NCBI GenBank assembly: GCA_003520145.1 | Contig: DOVJ01000162.1 | Coordinates: 1 to 8,828 of the forward strand | Length of the DNA stretch: 8,828 bases | Direction of reading: 5' to 3' | DNA from: Eubacterium sp. | GTDB lineage: Bacteria; Bacillota; Clostridia; Lachnospirales; Lachnospiraceae | In this document: positions 1 through 7,438 of the stretch, in pieces | Position numbering within the stretch: position 1 is the stretch's first letter | Layout of the letters: each line of letters opens with the position of its first letter | The notes under the pieces: model-generated | Told to the model about the DNA's origin: nothing | Database searches by the model: none | The model's input: the letters and a program-made list of their open reading frames with translations, nothing else | Made by a program: the position numbers and the translations under genes

Positions 1-24
1 GTGCGCATCCTCGCGGAGCGTTAA
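1..24 (+). CDS. possible 3' end of a converging gene (partial)
   Basis: Frame 1 is open from the window edge to a TAA at 22-24, giving only seven residues (VRILAER). The stop falls directly before the long hairpin, which is where a tail-to-tail gene on the plus strand would end. Seven codons cannot identify a protein and an open frame this short is expected by chance, so this is only a hint that a plus-strand gene enters from the left. Confidence 0.18.
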   Translation: MRILAER

Positions 25-88
25 TTTCAGTCGGAGAAGACCCCCTTCCTACACTTTGCTAAGAGGAAGGGGTCTTCTCCGACTGAAA
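25..88. terminator. long hairpin, probable bidirectional terminator
   Basis: The arms at 25-50 and 64-88 are complementary over 25 base pairs with one bulged C in the left arm, around a 13-base loop at 51-63. It starts 16 bases beyond the stop codon of the GlsB-like gene. The core CCCCTTCCT/AGGAAGGGG is flanked by GAAGA on one side and TCTTC on the other, so on either strand the G/C core is followed by a U/C-rich stretch. There is no clean run of U after the full stem, and the outermost pairs are TTTCAG/CTGAAA. A dispersed palindromic repeat is the main alternative. Confidence 0.6.
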
Positions 89-104
89 TAAAGTTGCTGT
101 AGTT

Positions 105-341
105 TTATTTAAGTACTTTCTTGGCAACCCATATAAGAGCGCAAGAACCAAGTACACCGCCAGTGATACTGCCTACAAGACCGTTTAAAAGAGCTCCGAA
201 TACCAATCCGAATACTGTACCGCCAACAAGACCGATAACGATATTCCAGATAAGGCCCTTCTCAAAGTGCATGATCCTACCAGCGATCCAGCCACAAAGT
301 GCACTGATTGCCAAAGTGATAATAAGTCTTAATATATCCAT
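105..341 (-). CDS. GlsB/YeaQ/YmgE family small membrane protein
   Basis: This 78-residue, very hydrophobic protein fits the 'transglycosylase-associated' GlsB/YeaQ/YmgE family, typically about 80 residues with three membrane helices. Three segments can be seen: about 2-20 (ending in the GWIAGRIM stretch), 30-52, and 55-74. They are rich in glycine (GLVGGTVFGLVFG, GSITGGVLG), as is typical, and the protein ends in a short basic tail (KKVLK). Family members are induced in general or envelope stress in several bacteria, but their biochemical role is not settled. The old 'transglycosylase-associated' label is not evidence of enzyme activity. The start is supported by AGGAGA nine bases upstream. 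The gene has its own promoter and is followed by a strong hairpin, so it can be transcribed alone, although read-through from the thiamine operon is possible because no terminator is visible between them. Confidence 0.88.
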   Translation of the reverse strand: MDILRLIITLAISALCGWIAGRIMHFEKGLIWNIVIGLVGGTVFGLVFGALLNGLVGSITGGVLGSCALIWVAKKVLK

Positions 342-378
342 ATCAAAGCATCTCCTTTTTTAAACTTCACTATCAATC

Positions 379-407
379 GTTATATCACACTTATACGATT
401 TTGTCAA
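379..407 (-). promoter_or_regulatory. sigma-70/sigma-A type promoter for the GlsB-like gene
   Basis: Read on the minus strand, a perfect -35 box TTGACA (402-407) is separated by 17 bases from a -10 box TATAAC (379-384, five of six consensus bases). Transcription would start around 370, giving a leader of about 30 bases that contains the AGGAGA ribosome binding site. No operator-like repeat is evident. Confidence 0.75.
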
Positions 408-445
408 TACATCCCAGAAGGGGCTCGCAGTTTCAAAAAGTATGA

Positions 446-1867
446 TCAAAGCAGCGTGTAGCAGTGCGCTAGTGGGCCGTTCCCCTTCCCAAGGTCAAGC
501 ATAACCTCAAGCGCGCCTGATATATAATCCTTCGCATGTTTAACCGCATCATCGAGGCTTTCGCCCTTAGCAAGGCCGGATGCTATCGCAGATGACAGCG
601 TACAGCCTGTTCCGTGGGTATTCGGGTTATCGATTCTCTTACCCGCAAACCACACATAACAGCCATCACGATACAGAAGGTCATTGGCGTCATTGATCTT
701 GTGACCGCCCTTAAGAAGCACATTACAGTTGTACTTATCATAGATAACCTTCGCTGCCGCGATCATGTCATCATCGCTCTTAATCGTCATCCCCGAGAGA
801 ACCTCTGCCTCAGGAATATTCGGCGTAATCACGGTCGCAAGAGGAAGAAGCTCCTCCTTCAACACCTCGATAGCCTCATCGCCAATTAGCTTCGCTCCGC
901 TAGTCGCCACCATAACAGGGTCGACGACTATGTTCTTTGCATTGTACTTCTTAAGCGTAGCCGAGATAGTTCTTATAAGCTCGCTTGAAGAAACCATGCC
1001 TGTCTTAACAGCATCAGGATAAATGTCTGTGAAGATCGCCTCTAACTGAAGAGATAAAAACTCTGGCGTCACTTCCATTATCCCTGTAACACCTGTAGTA
1101 TTCTGAGCAGTCAAAGCAGTGATAGCTGACATAGCATATACGCCATTCGCCGTCATCGTCTTGATATCTGCCTGTATACCGGCGCCTCCGCTAGAATCAC
1201 TTCCAGCGATCGTTAAAGCTGTGTTCATACGATTAAGTGCGTTCCTAGTCGAAGTCTTAAGCCTTCTAGCAGCATCACATATATCATCAGCCGCATATAT
1301 AGCGCTTATGACAGCTACTCCGACTATACCACTTCCCGCAAGCTTACTAACATTCGCTTCACCTATTCCACCTATTGCGATAACAGGTATAGATACCGCT
1401 TCACATATAGCCTTAAGCGTGTCATATGATACATCCTCAGCATCATCCTTCGAGCCTGTCGGGAACACTGCTCCTACGCCTATGTAGTCAGCTCCACGCT
1501 TCTGTGCAAGTATAGCCTGCTCAACAGTCTGAGCCGATACGCCTATTATCTTATTGGGTCCAAGCTTAGCTCTTACGTCTCCCGCCTCCATGTCGCTCTG
1601 TCCGACATGAACGCCATCAGCGTCCATCGCGATCGCGATATCGACATTGTCATTGATCACAAATGGAACCTTGTACTCTCTGCACAGCTCTTTAAGTTCT
1701 CTTGCTTCCGCAAGAAAAGCCTCATCATCGAGAGTCTTCTCACGAAGCTGCACAAAAGTCACGCCCCCCTCTAAGCTCTCTCTCACTACATCAACAAGAC
1801 GCCTTCCATTAAGCCAGTGACGGTCCGTTACCGCATACAGAAGCAGATCCTTCTTATCTAACTTCAT
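446..1867 (-). CDS. thiED: thiamine phosphate synthase / HMP-HMP-P kinase fusion (ThiE-ThiD)
   Basis: A bifunctional cytoplasmic enzyme of 473 residues. Residues 1 to about 205 are ThiE, which joins HMP-diphosphate to thiazole phosphate to give thiamine phosphate. Family motifs seen are QLREK (40-44), INDN (71-74), DGVHVGQSD (84-92), the phosphate-binding GAVFPTGSK (132-140) and IGGIG (165-169). Residues from about 214 on are ThiD, the ribokinase-fold kinase that phosphorylates HMP and HMP-P. Its motifs are AGSDSSGGAG (221-230), DPVM (316-319), TPN (348-350), KGGH (386-389) and the catalytic-loop HGTGC (418-422). Both halves have full family length. The start is supported by AGGGGG six bases upstream and overlaps the end of thiM by 14 bases, which indicates translational coupling. 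The linker (about 202-213) contains a methionine at 214 that fits a free ThiD start, but only a weak, distant AGGA precedes it, so internal initiation is unlikely. Confidence 0.95.
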   Translation of the reverse strand: MKLDKKDLLLYAVTDRHWLNGRRLVDVVRESLEGGVTFVQLREKTLDDEAFLAEARELKELCREYKVPFVINDNVDIAIAMDADGVHVGQSDMEAGDVRAKLGPNKIIGVSAQTVEQAILAQKRGADYIGVGAVFPTGSKDDAEDVSYDTLKAICEAVSIPVIAIGGIGEANVSKLAGSGIVGVAVISAIYAADDICDAARRLKTSTRNALNRMNTALTIAGSDSSGGAGIQADIKTMTANGVYAMSAITALTAQNTTGVTGIMEVTPEFLSLQLEAIFTDIYPDAVKTGMVSSSELIRTISATLKKYNAKNIVVDPVMVATSGAKLIGDEAIEVLKEELLPLATVITPNIPEAEVLSGMTIKSDDDMIAAAKVIYDKYNCNVLLKGGHKINDANDLLYRDGCYVWFAGKRIDNPNTHGTGCTLSSAIASGLAKGESLDDAVKHAKDYISGALEVMLDLGKGNGPLAHCYTLL

Positions 1868-2675
1868 ACTTAGCCCCCTTGTTAAGGGTATCTGCGTCCA
1901 TATGGTAGATAGCGTCTATGATGCGATTTCTGTAAGTAGAGTTGCCATCCTGCGGCTGCATATTCGACCATCCTATCTCACCTGCAAGTCCCATCGCGCA
2001 TACAGAAGCAGCTGCGGCTTCCAAAACATTTTCAGGATTAGCCACGATATAAGCAGTCATCATGCCTGATAACTGACAGCCTGTACCGGTTATCTTGCCC
2101 ATCTCAGGACGACCGTTTCTGATCACATAGCACTTGTCAGCGTCACTCACAAGGTCGATAGCGCCTGTTATCGCTACAACTGCCCCCGTCTTTGCAGCAA
2201 ATGCTTTCACAAACTTCACTGCCGAATCGAGATTCTCCTCTGTAACAGCATCTGCAACATCCGCGTCAACGCCCTTAGTTGTGCCGCTTCCAAGAGCAAG
2301 CGTCTTAATCTCGGATATGTTGCCTCTGATAACAGAGAACTTAATCTCATTCATAAGCTTAACGGCCGTATCGGTACGAAGCTTAGAAGCTCCCGCTCCA
2401 ACAGGGTCAAGCAAGATCTTATGACCTAACTCACTTGCCTTCTTACCTGCCACAAACATAGCCTTGATACTGTTCTGATTAAGCGTACCTATGTTGATAT
2501 TCAGACCACCACAGATAGATGTGATATCCTCCACATCCTCCGGCTCATCCGACATAATAGGACTTCCACCACAAGCAAGCAGTACATTCGCAACATCGTT
2601 AACAGTAACATAGTTGGTGATGTTGTGCACCAAAGGACAAGTCTTACGAACACTTTCCAAACAATCTCCTAACAT
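1854..2675 (-). CDS. thiM: hydroxyethylthiazole kinase ThiM
   Basis: ThiM phosphorylates 4-methyl-5-(2-hydroxyethyl)thiazole to its phosphate, the thiazole substrate of ThiE, in the cytoplasm. From the chosen start the protein has 273 residues, close to the family's usual 260-275. Motifs seen are HNITNYVT (17-24), CGGSPIM (35-41), LDPVGAG (89-95), RGN-SE (117-122) and the anion-hole/catalytic GTGC (197-200). The frame is open farther upstream to an ATG at 2736-2738, but those 21 extra residues would lie in the riboswitch terminator and are unlike the family. The ATG at 2673-2675 has a perfect AGGAGGT upstream and is preferred. With the fused ThiE-ThiD gene this makes a complete salvage route from thiazole alcohol and HMP to thiamine phosphate. 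No de novo genes (thiC, thiG, thiH) are in the window. Expression should be controlled by the upstream TPP riboswitch. Confidence 0.95.
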   Translation of the reverse strand: MLGDCLESVRKTCPLVHNITNYVTVNDVANVLLACGGSPIMSDEPEDVEDITSICGGLNINIGTLNQNSIKAMFVAGKKASELGHKILLDPVGAGASKLRTDTAVKLMNEIKFSVIRGNISEIKTLALGSGTTKGVDADVADAVTEENLDSAVKFVKAFAAKTGAVVAITGAIDLVSDADKCYVIRNGRPEMGKITGTGCQLSGMMTAYIVANPENVLEAAAASVCAMGLAGEIGWSNMQPQDGNSTYRNRIIDAIYHMDADTLNKGAKYEVR

Positions 2676-2680
2676 ATTAA

Positions 2681-2687
2681 ACCTCCT
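2681..2687 (-). promoter_or_regulatory. ribosome binding site that fixes the thiM start
   Basis: A perfect AGGAGGT lies five bases before the ATG at 2673-2675, and seven to nine bases after the terminator U-run. It sets the thiM start at 2675 rather than at the in-frame ATG at 2738, which has no such site and sits upstream of the terminator stem. Confidence 0.9.
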
Positions 2688-2696
2688 ATATTCTCT

Positions 2697-2734
2697 AAAA
2701 AAATGCAGATATACCACACGCATGATATATCTGC
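2697..2734 (-). terminator. intrinsic terminator of the TPP riboswitch expression platform
   Basis: On the minus-strand RNA, a nine-base-pair perfect stem (arms 2726-2734 and 2705-2713) extends inward by UG, CG, AU and UG pairs to a GCGU tetraloop, about 13 pairs in all. After one A it is followed by seven consecutive U (2697-2703). It lies between the TPP aptamer and the thiM ribosome binding site, so it decides whether thiM and thiED are transcribed. The same hairpin may also stop read-through from the transporter operon upstream. Confidence 0.88.
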
Positions 2735-2752
2735 TCATAATTCACTCAAGCC

Positions 2753-2848
2753 ATATCCATCCCTACGTTGGCATTATCCAAATCAGGTTATGGGTCCGAG
2801 CTGTAACTCTCGTTCTCAGCCCGCCTGCACGAGCTCCCCTATTGACAT
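2753..2848 (-). promoter_or_regulatory. TPP riboswitch (THI element) upstream of thiM
   Basis: The minus-strand RNA has the conserved TPP aptamer parts in order: GGGGAGC (2833-2839), CUGAGA (2814-2819), a variable P3 arm CGAG/CUCG (2797-2812), ACCUGAU (2782-2788), GGAUAAUGCC (2770-2779) and GUAGGGA (2760-2766). A closing P1 helix can be drawn between 2841-2848 and 2753-2760 (seven of eight pairs, one A-G mismatch). The 3' strand of P1 (GAUAU, 2753-2757) can instead pair with AUAUC (2724-2728) in the terminator, and GCUUG (2747-2751) with UGAGC (2733-2737), forming an antiterminator. The inferred logic is that bound TPP holds P1, the terminator forms, and thiM-thiED are off; without TPP the antiterminator lets transcription continue. 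The aptamer call is firm, while the exact antiterminator is an inference from hand pairing. Confidence 0.95.
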
Positions 2849-2853
2849 AAGCT

Positions 2854-2882
2854 ATTGTATCACTATTATATTCCGAAATCAA
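2854..2882 (-). promoter_or_regulatory. promoter of the thiM-thiED operon
   Basis: Reading the minus strand, TTGATT (2877-2882) and TACAAT (2854-2859) are spaced by 17 bases, and transcription would begin near 2847, almost exactly at the first base of the riboswitch P1 helix. A perfect TATAAT also occurs at 2865-2870, but it lacks a good -35 at normal distance. The promoter sits only 14 bases beyond the transporter stop codon, so the two operons are almost contiguous. Confidence 0.65.
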
Positions 2883-2895
2883 GAGTTAATTTCAG

Positions 2896-5142
2896 TTAAG
2901 TATAGAGCATAACCCCTTCCATATCCTCTTCGATAGGAGTCACCTCTTTATCAACAGAAGACATCGAAGCCTTCCTTCTGCCCTGCTGCATATCCCACAG
3001 TTCCTTGTACTTGCCGTTAAGGTTAAGAAGTTCCTCGTGACTACCCATCTCTTTGATCTCGCCCTTATCCATGACAACTATCAAATCGCAGTCCTTCACA
3101 GTCGCAAGTCTGTGTGCTATGATAAGCATCGTCTTCCCCCGAAGCTTCTCATAGATAGTGTCGAAGATAAGATTCTCTGTCGCAAAGTCTAGGTTACTAG
3201 TACTCTCATCGAGGATATAGAGCTCGCTCTTTTTTAGAAGCGCACGCGCTATAGCTAATCTCTGCTTTTCGCCACCACTAAGTCCTCCGCCTGCTTCCTC
3301 TAGGTAAGTATAGTACTGCATAGGAAGCGTCTTAATGAACTCATCAGCTCCCGCAAGCTTAGCAGCCTGCCTAACCTCTTCTATGTCTGCAGAAGGCTTT
3401 GCAATCCTTATATTCTCAAAGATACTTCTTGAGAAAAGCTCTATGTTCTGTGGAACATAAGATATGGCGCGCCTTAGAGAGTCGCTCCTCACATCAGCTA
3501 TATCTTCACCCGCTATCGTTATCAAGCCCTCATCTGGCTCATAGTACTTAAGAAGAAGCTTAGCGATAGTCGACTTGCCGCTTCCACTGCTGCCTACAAG
3601 CGCAACCTTAGAACCAGCCAGTACCTTAAGAGAAAAGTTCTTCAAAACAGGCTTTCTGCTACCGTAAGCAAAAGTCACATCCTTGAATTCCACATCCCCA
3701 GAAGCATCCTTAACCTCACGATAAGAGTGTAAGCTAGCATCCTCTTCAAAGCCCTTCTCACGCTCAGTATCAAGGATCTCAGAAAGCCTCTTCATAGAGA
3801 TATCAGCCTCCTGTATCGAGAGCTGAAGGCTAACAAGATTGCTTACAGGATCCATGAAGTATCCAGCCATAGTCATGAAAGCCATATAGCTTCCAAGCGA
3901 GAGGCCTCCATCTATAACAGCAGAGATACCGATATACATCAGTATGAGGTTTCCCGCACCGCTTATAATACTCGATATAGTCCCTTGTACGTTCGAGAGC
4001 ATGCTCTCCTTCACACCTATACGAAGAGACTTGATGTACTCGCGCTCGATAGCCTCAAGCTCTATCTCCTCGCCAGCATTGCCCTTGATAGTCTCGTAGC
4101 CTCTAAGTCCCTCTATGATCTGCGAATTAAGAACAGATGACTGCTGCATCTGCTCCTCGTTGATGCGCTTATAAGGCTGTTTAAAGATATAGACAAGAAG
4201 TACACTCACAGCCGTCATAACAATTATGACCGCGAAGAGCTTCGGATTCATGTTGAAGAGTATCACACCCGTCACAAGAGCCATCGAGATGTCCATAACA
4301 AGCGAAAGAGCTATACTAGTGAAGATATTCTTGATGGTAAATGCGTCCGAGAATCTCGTCGTTATGTCACCTGTCTTGCGAGCCGCAAAGAACTTCATAG
4401 GAAGCTTATATATGTGCTCGAAGTACCCAAGCATGAGCGGTATATCGATCTTGATCGACAGGTGAAGAAGTATCCACTGCCGCAAGAATCCCACAGTTAT
4501 CTGAACAAGCGATATCCCAAGGAACACAAAGAGCATGATCCTTAAGACATCCTTCTGCGAATAAGGCAAGATTTCGTCATAGATAACGCTATTAAAAAGC
4601 GACGATACTATGCCTAAAATCGTAGTTATCACAGATGCAAGGATCGCATAGACAAAGAGCTTCTTGTGCGGAAGAAGAAGCGACATATACCTCTTGAACA
4701 CGCTCTTTTTCTTCTCCTTACCTGCCTCAAAGCCGGAGTTTGGCTTAAGAAGCAGCATAGCCCCAGTGAACTTGCTGAAGAACTCGTCTGTATCCACTTT
4801 CTTAAGGTCTGTAGCCGGATCACCGATTATGACGAACTTCTTCGTCACCTTGAAGACAACCACGAAGTGTGAGAGACCTTCTTTGGTGATCACATTCGCT
4901 ATAGCAGGAAGTGTATAACGGCTTAGGAAGCCTTCCTTATCAACCTTCACAGCGCACGCCTCAAAGCCAAGCTTCTCGGCGCACTTACACATACCAACAA
5001 GGTTCGTACCCTTGATGTCAGTGCCCATGATGTCGCGAAGTCCCGTTATAGAAGTCTCCTTGCCATAATGAAGACAGACCATAGCCATACACGCAGCGGC
5101 ACAGTCTGTCATATCAAATTGTTTTACATATGTATACTTCAT
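2896..5142 (-). CDS. peptidase-containing ABC transporter (C39 protease / exporter, PCAT)
   Basis: This 748-residue protein has the three-part build of exporters that cut off a double-glycine leader and pump the mature peptide out. Residues 1 to about 130 are a C39 cysteine protease with oxyanion Q8, catalytic C14 (in TDC), H92 (SHF) and D108 (GDP), all present. Residues about 155-440 hold the transmembrane domain with hydrophobic stretches near 162-184, 200-222, 275-297, 302-320, 388-411 and 415-440. Residues about 483-717 are the ATPase: Walker A GSSGSGKST (517-525), Q-loop Q565, signature LSGGE (621-625), Walker B LYILDE (641-646) and switch H677. A 30-residue hydrophilic, partly acidic tail follows. 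It is the last gene of the operon, five bases after the Ig-like gene. No good Shine-Dalgarno precedes its ATG, which suggests coupling or low yield. The cargo cannot be told from the window. Confidence 0.95.
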   Translation of the reverse strand: MKYTYVKQFDMTDCAAACMAMVCLHYGKETSITGLRDIMGTDIKGTNLVGMCKCAEKLGFEACAVKVDKEGFLSRYTLPAIANVITKEGLSHFVVVFKVTKKFVIIGDPATDLKKVDTDEFFSKFTGAMLLLKPNSGFEAGKEKKKSVFKRYMSLLLPHKKLFVYAILASVITTILGIVSSLFNSVIYDEILPYSQKDVLRIMLFVFLGISLVQITVGFLRQWILLHLSIKIDIPLMLGYFEHIYKLPMKFFAARKTGDITTRFSDAFTIKNIFTSIALSLVMDISMALVTGVILFNMNPKLFAVIIVMTAVSVLLVYIFKQPYKRINEEQMQQSSVLNSQIIEGLRGYETIKGNAGEEIELEAIEREYIKSLRIGVKESMLSNVQGTISSIISGAGNLILMYIGISAVIDGGLSLGSYMAFMTMAGYFMDPVSNLVSLQLSIQEADISMKRLSEILDTEREKGFEEDASLHSYREVKDASGDVEFKDVTFAYGSRKPVLKNFSLKVLAGSKVALVGSSGSGKSTIAKLLLKYYEPDEGLITIAGEDIADVRSDSLRRAISYVPQNIELFSRSIFENIRIAKPSADIEEVRQAAKLAGADEFIKTLPMQYYTYLEEAGGGLSGGEKQRLAIARALLKKSELYILDESTSNLDFATENLIFDTIYEKLRGKTMLIIAHRLATVKDCDLIVVMDKGEIKEMGSHEELLNLNGKYKELWDMQQGRRKASMSSVDKEVTPIEEDMEGVMLYT

Positions 5143-5147
5143 ACTAA

Positions 5148-6314
5148 TTACCAGAATAAATATCTTTTGTTGACAACCACATAGACGATGACGCCGATCA
5201 CTATGACTATTAAAGAGCCCGCAAGGATCAGAACAACAGCCTCCCTGCCGGTCACAATCTTCTTATCTGTGAACATGTAGCGCCCTGGAATCGTAATCTT
5301 AATCTCAGAACTACGCCCCGCATCTATGTACTCATACTTCCCCTTAGCCTCGTTATACAGATACAGGTACTTACCAGGCCTCTTGTCAAAATGTATCACA
5401 ACATCGCCACATATCGGCTTACCGCCATTCACAGTGAAAGTTGTCTCTTTACCGTTCTTAAGCTCTATGTCTGTGCTAAGCTCGTTATGATGATTGACTA
5501 TGTCCTTACCATCGACTATGAACTCATAACCATCGCACTTGACACTATAGGTCTCACCGCTGTCATAGAGCTTACGAAGTGTATCCTTATCAAGAAGCTT
5601 TAGCCCTTCAGGAATCTTATTCTCCACAACAGTCTGATTACTATCACCTGTACCCTCTTCAGATGACTTCTCATCACCAGAATTGACTATGACCATAGCA
5701 CTTGTAACATAGTCCTTGTTAGACACTATAACAGTGGCATGGCCAGGCTTCTTAGCAGTTATAAGACCATCATATCCAACACCTATAACTTCATCATCAG
5801 ATGATCTGAAGCCTATGCCCCAGTCAGCGTCATAGGGCTGCACATCTGCAGTAAGCTTGTATTCTTCACCAACCTTCAGAACGATATAGTTACTTCCAAG
5901 CTTGATATCAGTAGTAGGCGTAAGAACAGATATCTCTATCTCACGAGTAATATCGCCAGCCGATACATTTATACGAGCTGTGCCGCGAGCGACAGCCTTC
6001 ACTTCACCCTGGGCACTTACCTTCAGGATGTTCGTATCAGACGATGTATAAGTAATCGTCTCGTAGGAAGCGGAAGGCACCAGAGTGACCTCAAGAGTCT
6101 GAGACTTGCCTACATACATCTCCTTCTCGTAATCGCCTATCACGATATCCTTAATCTTCTCTTCTTGTGCTGCCTCTATATCTTCTTGTCTTTCCACTGA
6201 CTTAGTTTCATCTGCGACATCCGGCACCAAAGCTCCCTCATCCGTCGCGTAAACCATGTGTACCGAGCCTAGAGCCAGATACAACACAGCACACATATAT
6301 GCAATTCTTTTCAT
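5148..6314 (-). CDS. secreted membrane-anchored protein with two Ig-like (Big_2) domains
   Basis: A 388-residue envelope protein with no assigned function. Residues 1-23 look like a signal peptide (MKR, hydrophobic core, cut after VYA). A charged linker follows, then two bacterial Ig-like domains of the Big_2 type at about 56-130 and 134-211. Both show the pattern G..ytL...V.P...., SSD..V..V, G.I.A...G.A.I. A Ser/Glu/Gly-rich spacer (211-230) leads to a beta-rich region (about 235-350) that I do not recognise. A single hydrophobic helix at about 358-381 and a short basic-aromatic tail (NKRYLFW) end the protein, so it should be anchored in the membrane with most of it outside. There is no LPXTG motif. 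Its ATG overlaps the stop of the HlyD-like gene in an ATGA junction, and the exporter gene starts five bases after it, so it is probably part of, or closely tied to, the export complex. Adhesin-like roles are possible but less suggested by the context. Confidence 0.85.
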   Translation of the reverse strand: MKRIAYMCAVLYLALGSVHMVYATDEGALVPDVADETKSVERQEDIEAAQEEKIKDIVIGDYEKEMYVGKSQTLEVTLVPSASYETITYTSSDTNILKVSAQGEVKAVARGTARINVSAGDITREIEISVLTPTTDIKLGSNYIVLKVGEEYKLTADVQPYDADWGIGFRSSDDEVIGVGYDGLITAKKPGHATVIVSNKDYVTSAMVIVNSGDEKSSEEGTGDSNQTVVENKIPEGLKLLDKDTLRKLYDSGETYSVKCDGYEFIVDGKDIVNHHNELSTDIELKNGKETTFTVNGGKPICGDVVIHFDKRPGKYLYLYNEAKGKYEYIDAGRSSEIKITIPGRYMFTDKKIVTGREAVVLILAGSLIVIVIGVIVYVVVNKRYLFW

Positions 6315-7438
6315 CTTATCTTAAATCCCAGTTTCTCAAGCATATAGTCCATGTAGCTTATCTTGTCATAGGTTATCCTAGCTTCAGCACTCATGCCGTT
6401 CTCAAGCTTCACAGCTGTTCCTGAAGCACCGACAAGATAATCCTGCTCAAGACTTATAATAGCGCCAAACGCCTGATAAGAGCTGCCATCATAATTCTGA
6501 CCGACAGTGACATTGCTGTCTATATCGATAACCTTGCCTCTTATAGTACCGTAAGAATTCTGCGCAAGACCATCTATGGCTATCTGCACCTCGTCGCCCT
6601 CTTTAATCCTCGCCTTATCATAAGGTGAGACATTCACCTTAAGAATCCTCTTACTATTCTCAGGCGTAATCGTAGCAACAGCAGTAGTTGTCTGCAAAAC
6701 CATACCACTCTTATACTCCTGCAGAAGGTGCAGAACACCTGAAGAGGAGGCCGTTACAGAGAAGCTCTCCTTACCTGAACTTATAGCGAGAAGCTGAGCA
6801 TCTATGTTACTTAACTGATCAGCTATCTGGCTCTTCTGATTCTCAGCCTGCTGAATAGCTGCATAGTAGATAGACATGATCTTGTCCTCGTTCGCTACGA
6901 GAGCATTCTTGATCTGATCGTCTGTATAGCCATAAGCCTTATAGGTACTCACATCAACCTTCGCCTGAGCAACCTCAGACTTATACTTCTCATAAGTGCT
7001 GTAGAAATACGCATCCTCCGAAGAATTCTCGAAGTAATTCACATCGTCCTTAATAGACTTTACGAGAAGCTCATACTTCTCAAGCTGCTTAGCATAATTC
7101 TCTCTGCTCTTCTCAAGCTGAGTGCCCTGAAGGTCATAATCGGTACTCTTAACAGTGAAGAGGATATCTCCCTCTTCTACGAGCATACCTTCCTTCATGT
7201 AGCACTTGTCGATCTGACCGGTCACAGGACACATCACATATCCAGCATCCTCTCCAGTCACGGTGCCCTTAGCTTTAACAACATATATCTTAGGCACCTT
7301 AATAGCTACTATAGCCGCAACAAGCATAAATACTGCCACCAGCGTTAGCAGTATATACCCAAACGCCGGTGGCTCCTTGTCATACAGTAGCCTGCTGTCT
7401 TTTAATTCTCTAATATCTCTGACACGTCTGTTAATCAT
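6311..7438 (-). CDS. HlyD-family membrane fusion protein (exporter accessory)
   Basis: Membrane fusion proteins of the HlyD family join a peptide-exporting ABC transporter and, in Gram-positives, form an extracytoplasmic extension of it. This 375-residue protein shows the usual plan: a short cytoplasmic N terminus, one membrane helix (about 27-48), the first half of a lipoyl-like barrel-sandwich domain (about 55-100, with GYVMCPVTGQI), a long coiled-coil hairpin (about 101-222, rich in K, E, Q), the second lipoyl half (about 225-260), and a beta-barrel region (about 262-356). The start is supported by AAGGA seven bases upstream, and its ATG overlaps the previous stop as ATGA. The next gene starts the same way, so the three are likely made together. 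The size and build fit bacteriocin-type accessory proteins, and no outer-membrane partner would be expected. Confidence 0.9.
   Translation of the reverse strand: MINRRVRDIRELKDSRLLYDKEPPAFGYILLTLVAVFMLVAAIVAIKVPKIYVVKAKGTVTGEDAGYVMCPVTGQIDKCYMKEGMLVEEGDILFTVKSTDYDLQGTQLEKSRENYAKQLEKYELLVKSIKDDVNYFENSSEDAYFYSTYEKYKSEVAQAKVDVSTYKAYGYTDDQIKNALVANEDKIMSIYYAAIQQAENQKSQIADQLSNIDAQLLAISSGKESFSVTASSSGVLHLLQEYKSGMVLQTTTAVATITPENSKRILKVNVSPYDKARIKEGDEVQIAIDGLAQNSYGTIRGKVIDIDSNVTVGQNYDGSSYQAFGAIISLEQDYLVGASGTAVKLENGMSAEARITYDKISYMDYMLEKLGFKIR

Noticed and set aside
408..445. Possible terminator after the thiED gene
   Set aside because: Only a three- to four-pair CCC-TTCT-GGG hairpin can be drawn and no U-run follows it, so read-through to the GlsB-like gene cannot be excluded.
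614..1487. Plus-strand open frames across the thiED gene
   Set aside because: They lie opposite a well-supported enzyme gene, have no family motifs and no ribosome binding sites; they are shadows of its codon use.
2676..2738. Longer ThiM reading frame beginning at 2738
   Set aside because: The extra 21 residues are encoded by the terminator hairpin and U-run, lack a ribosome binding site and are unlike ThiM; the ATG at 2675 has a perfect AGGAGGT.
2885..2896. Twelve-base match GTTAATTTCAGT shared with 20-31
   Set aside because: It is short and AT-rich, overlaps a stop codon in one case and a hairpin arm in the other, and has no longer similarity around it; chance is enough.
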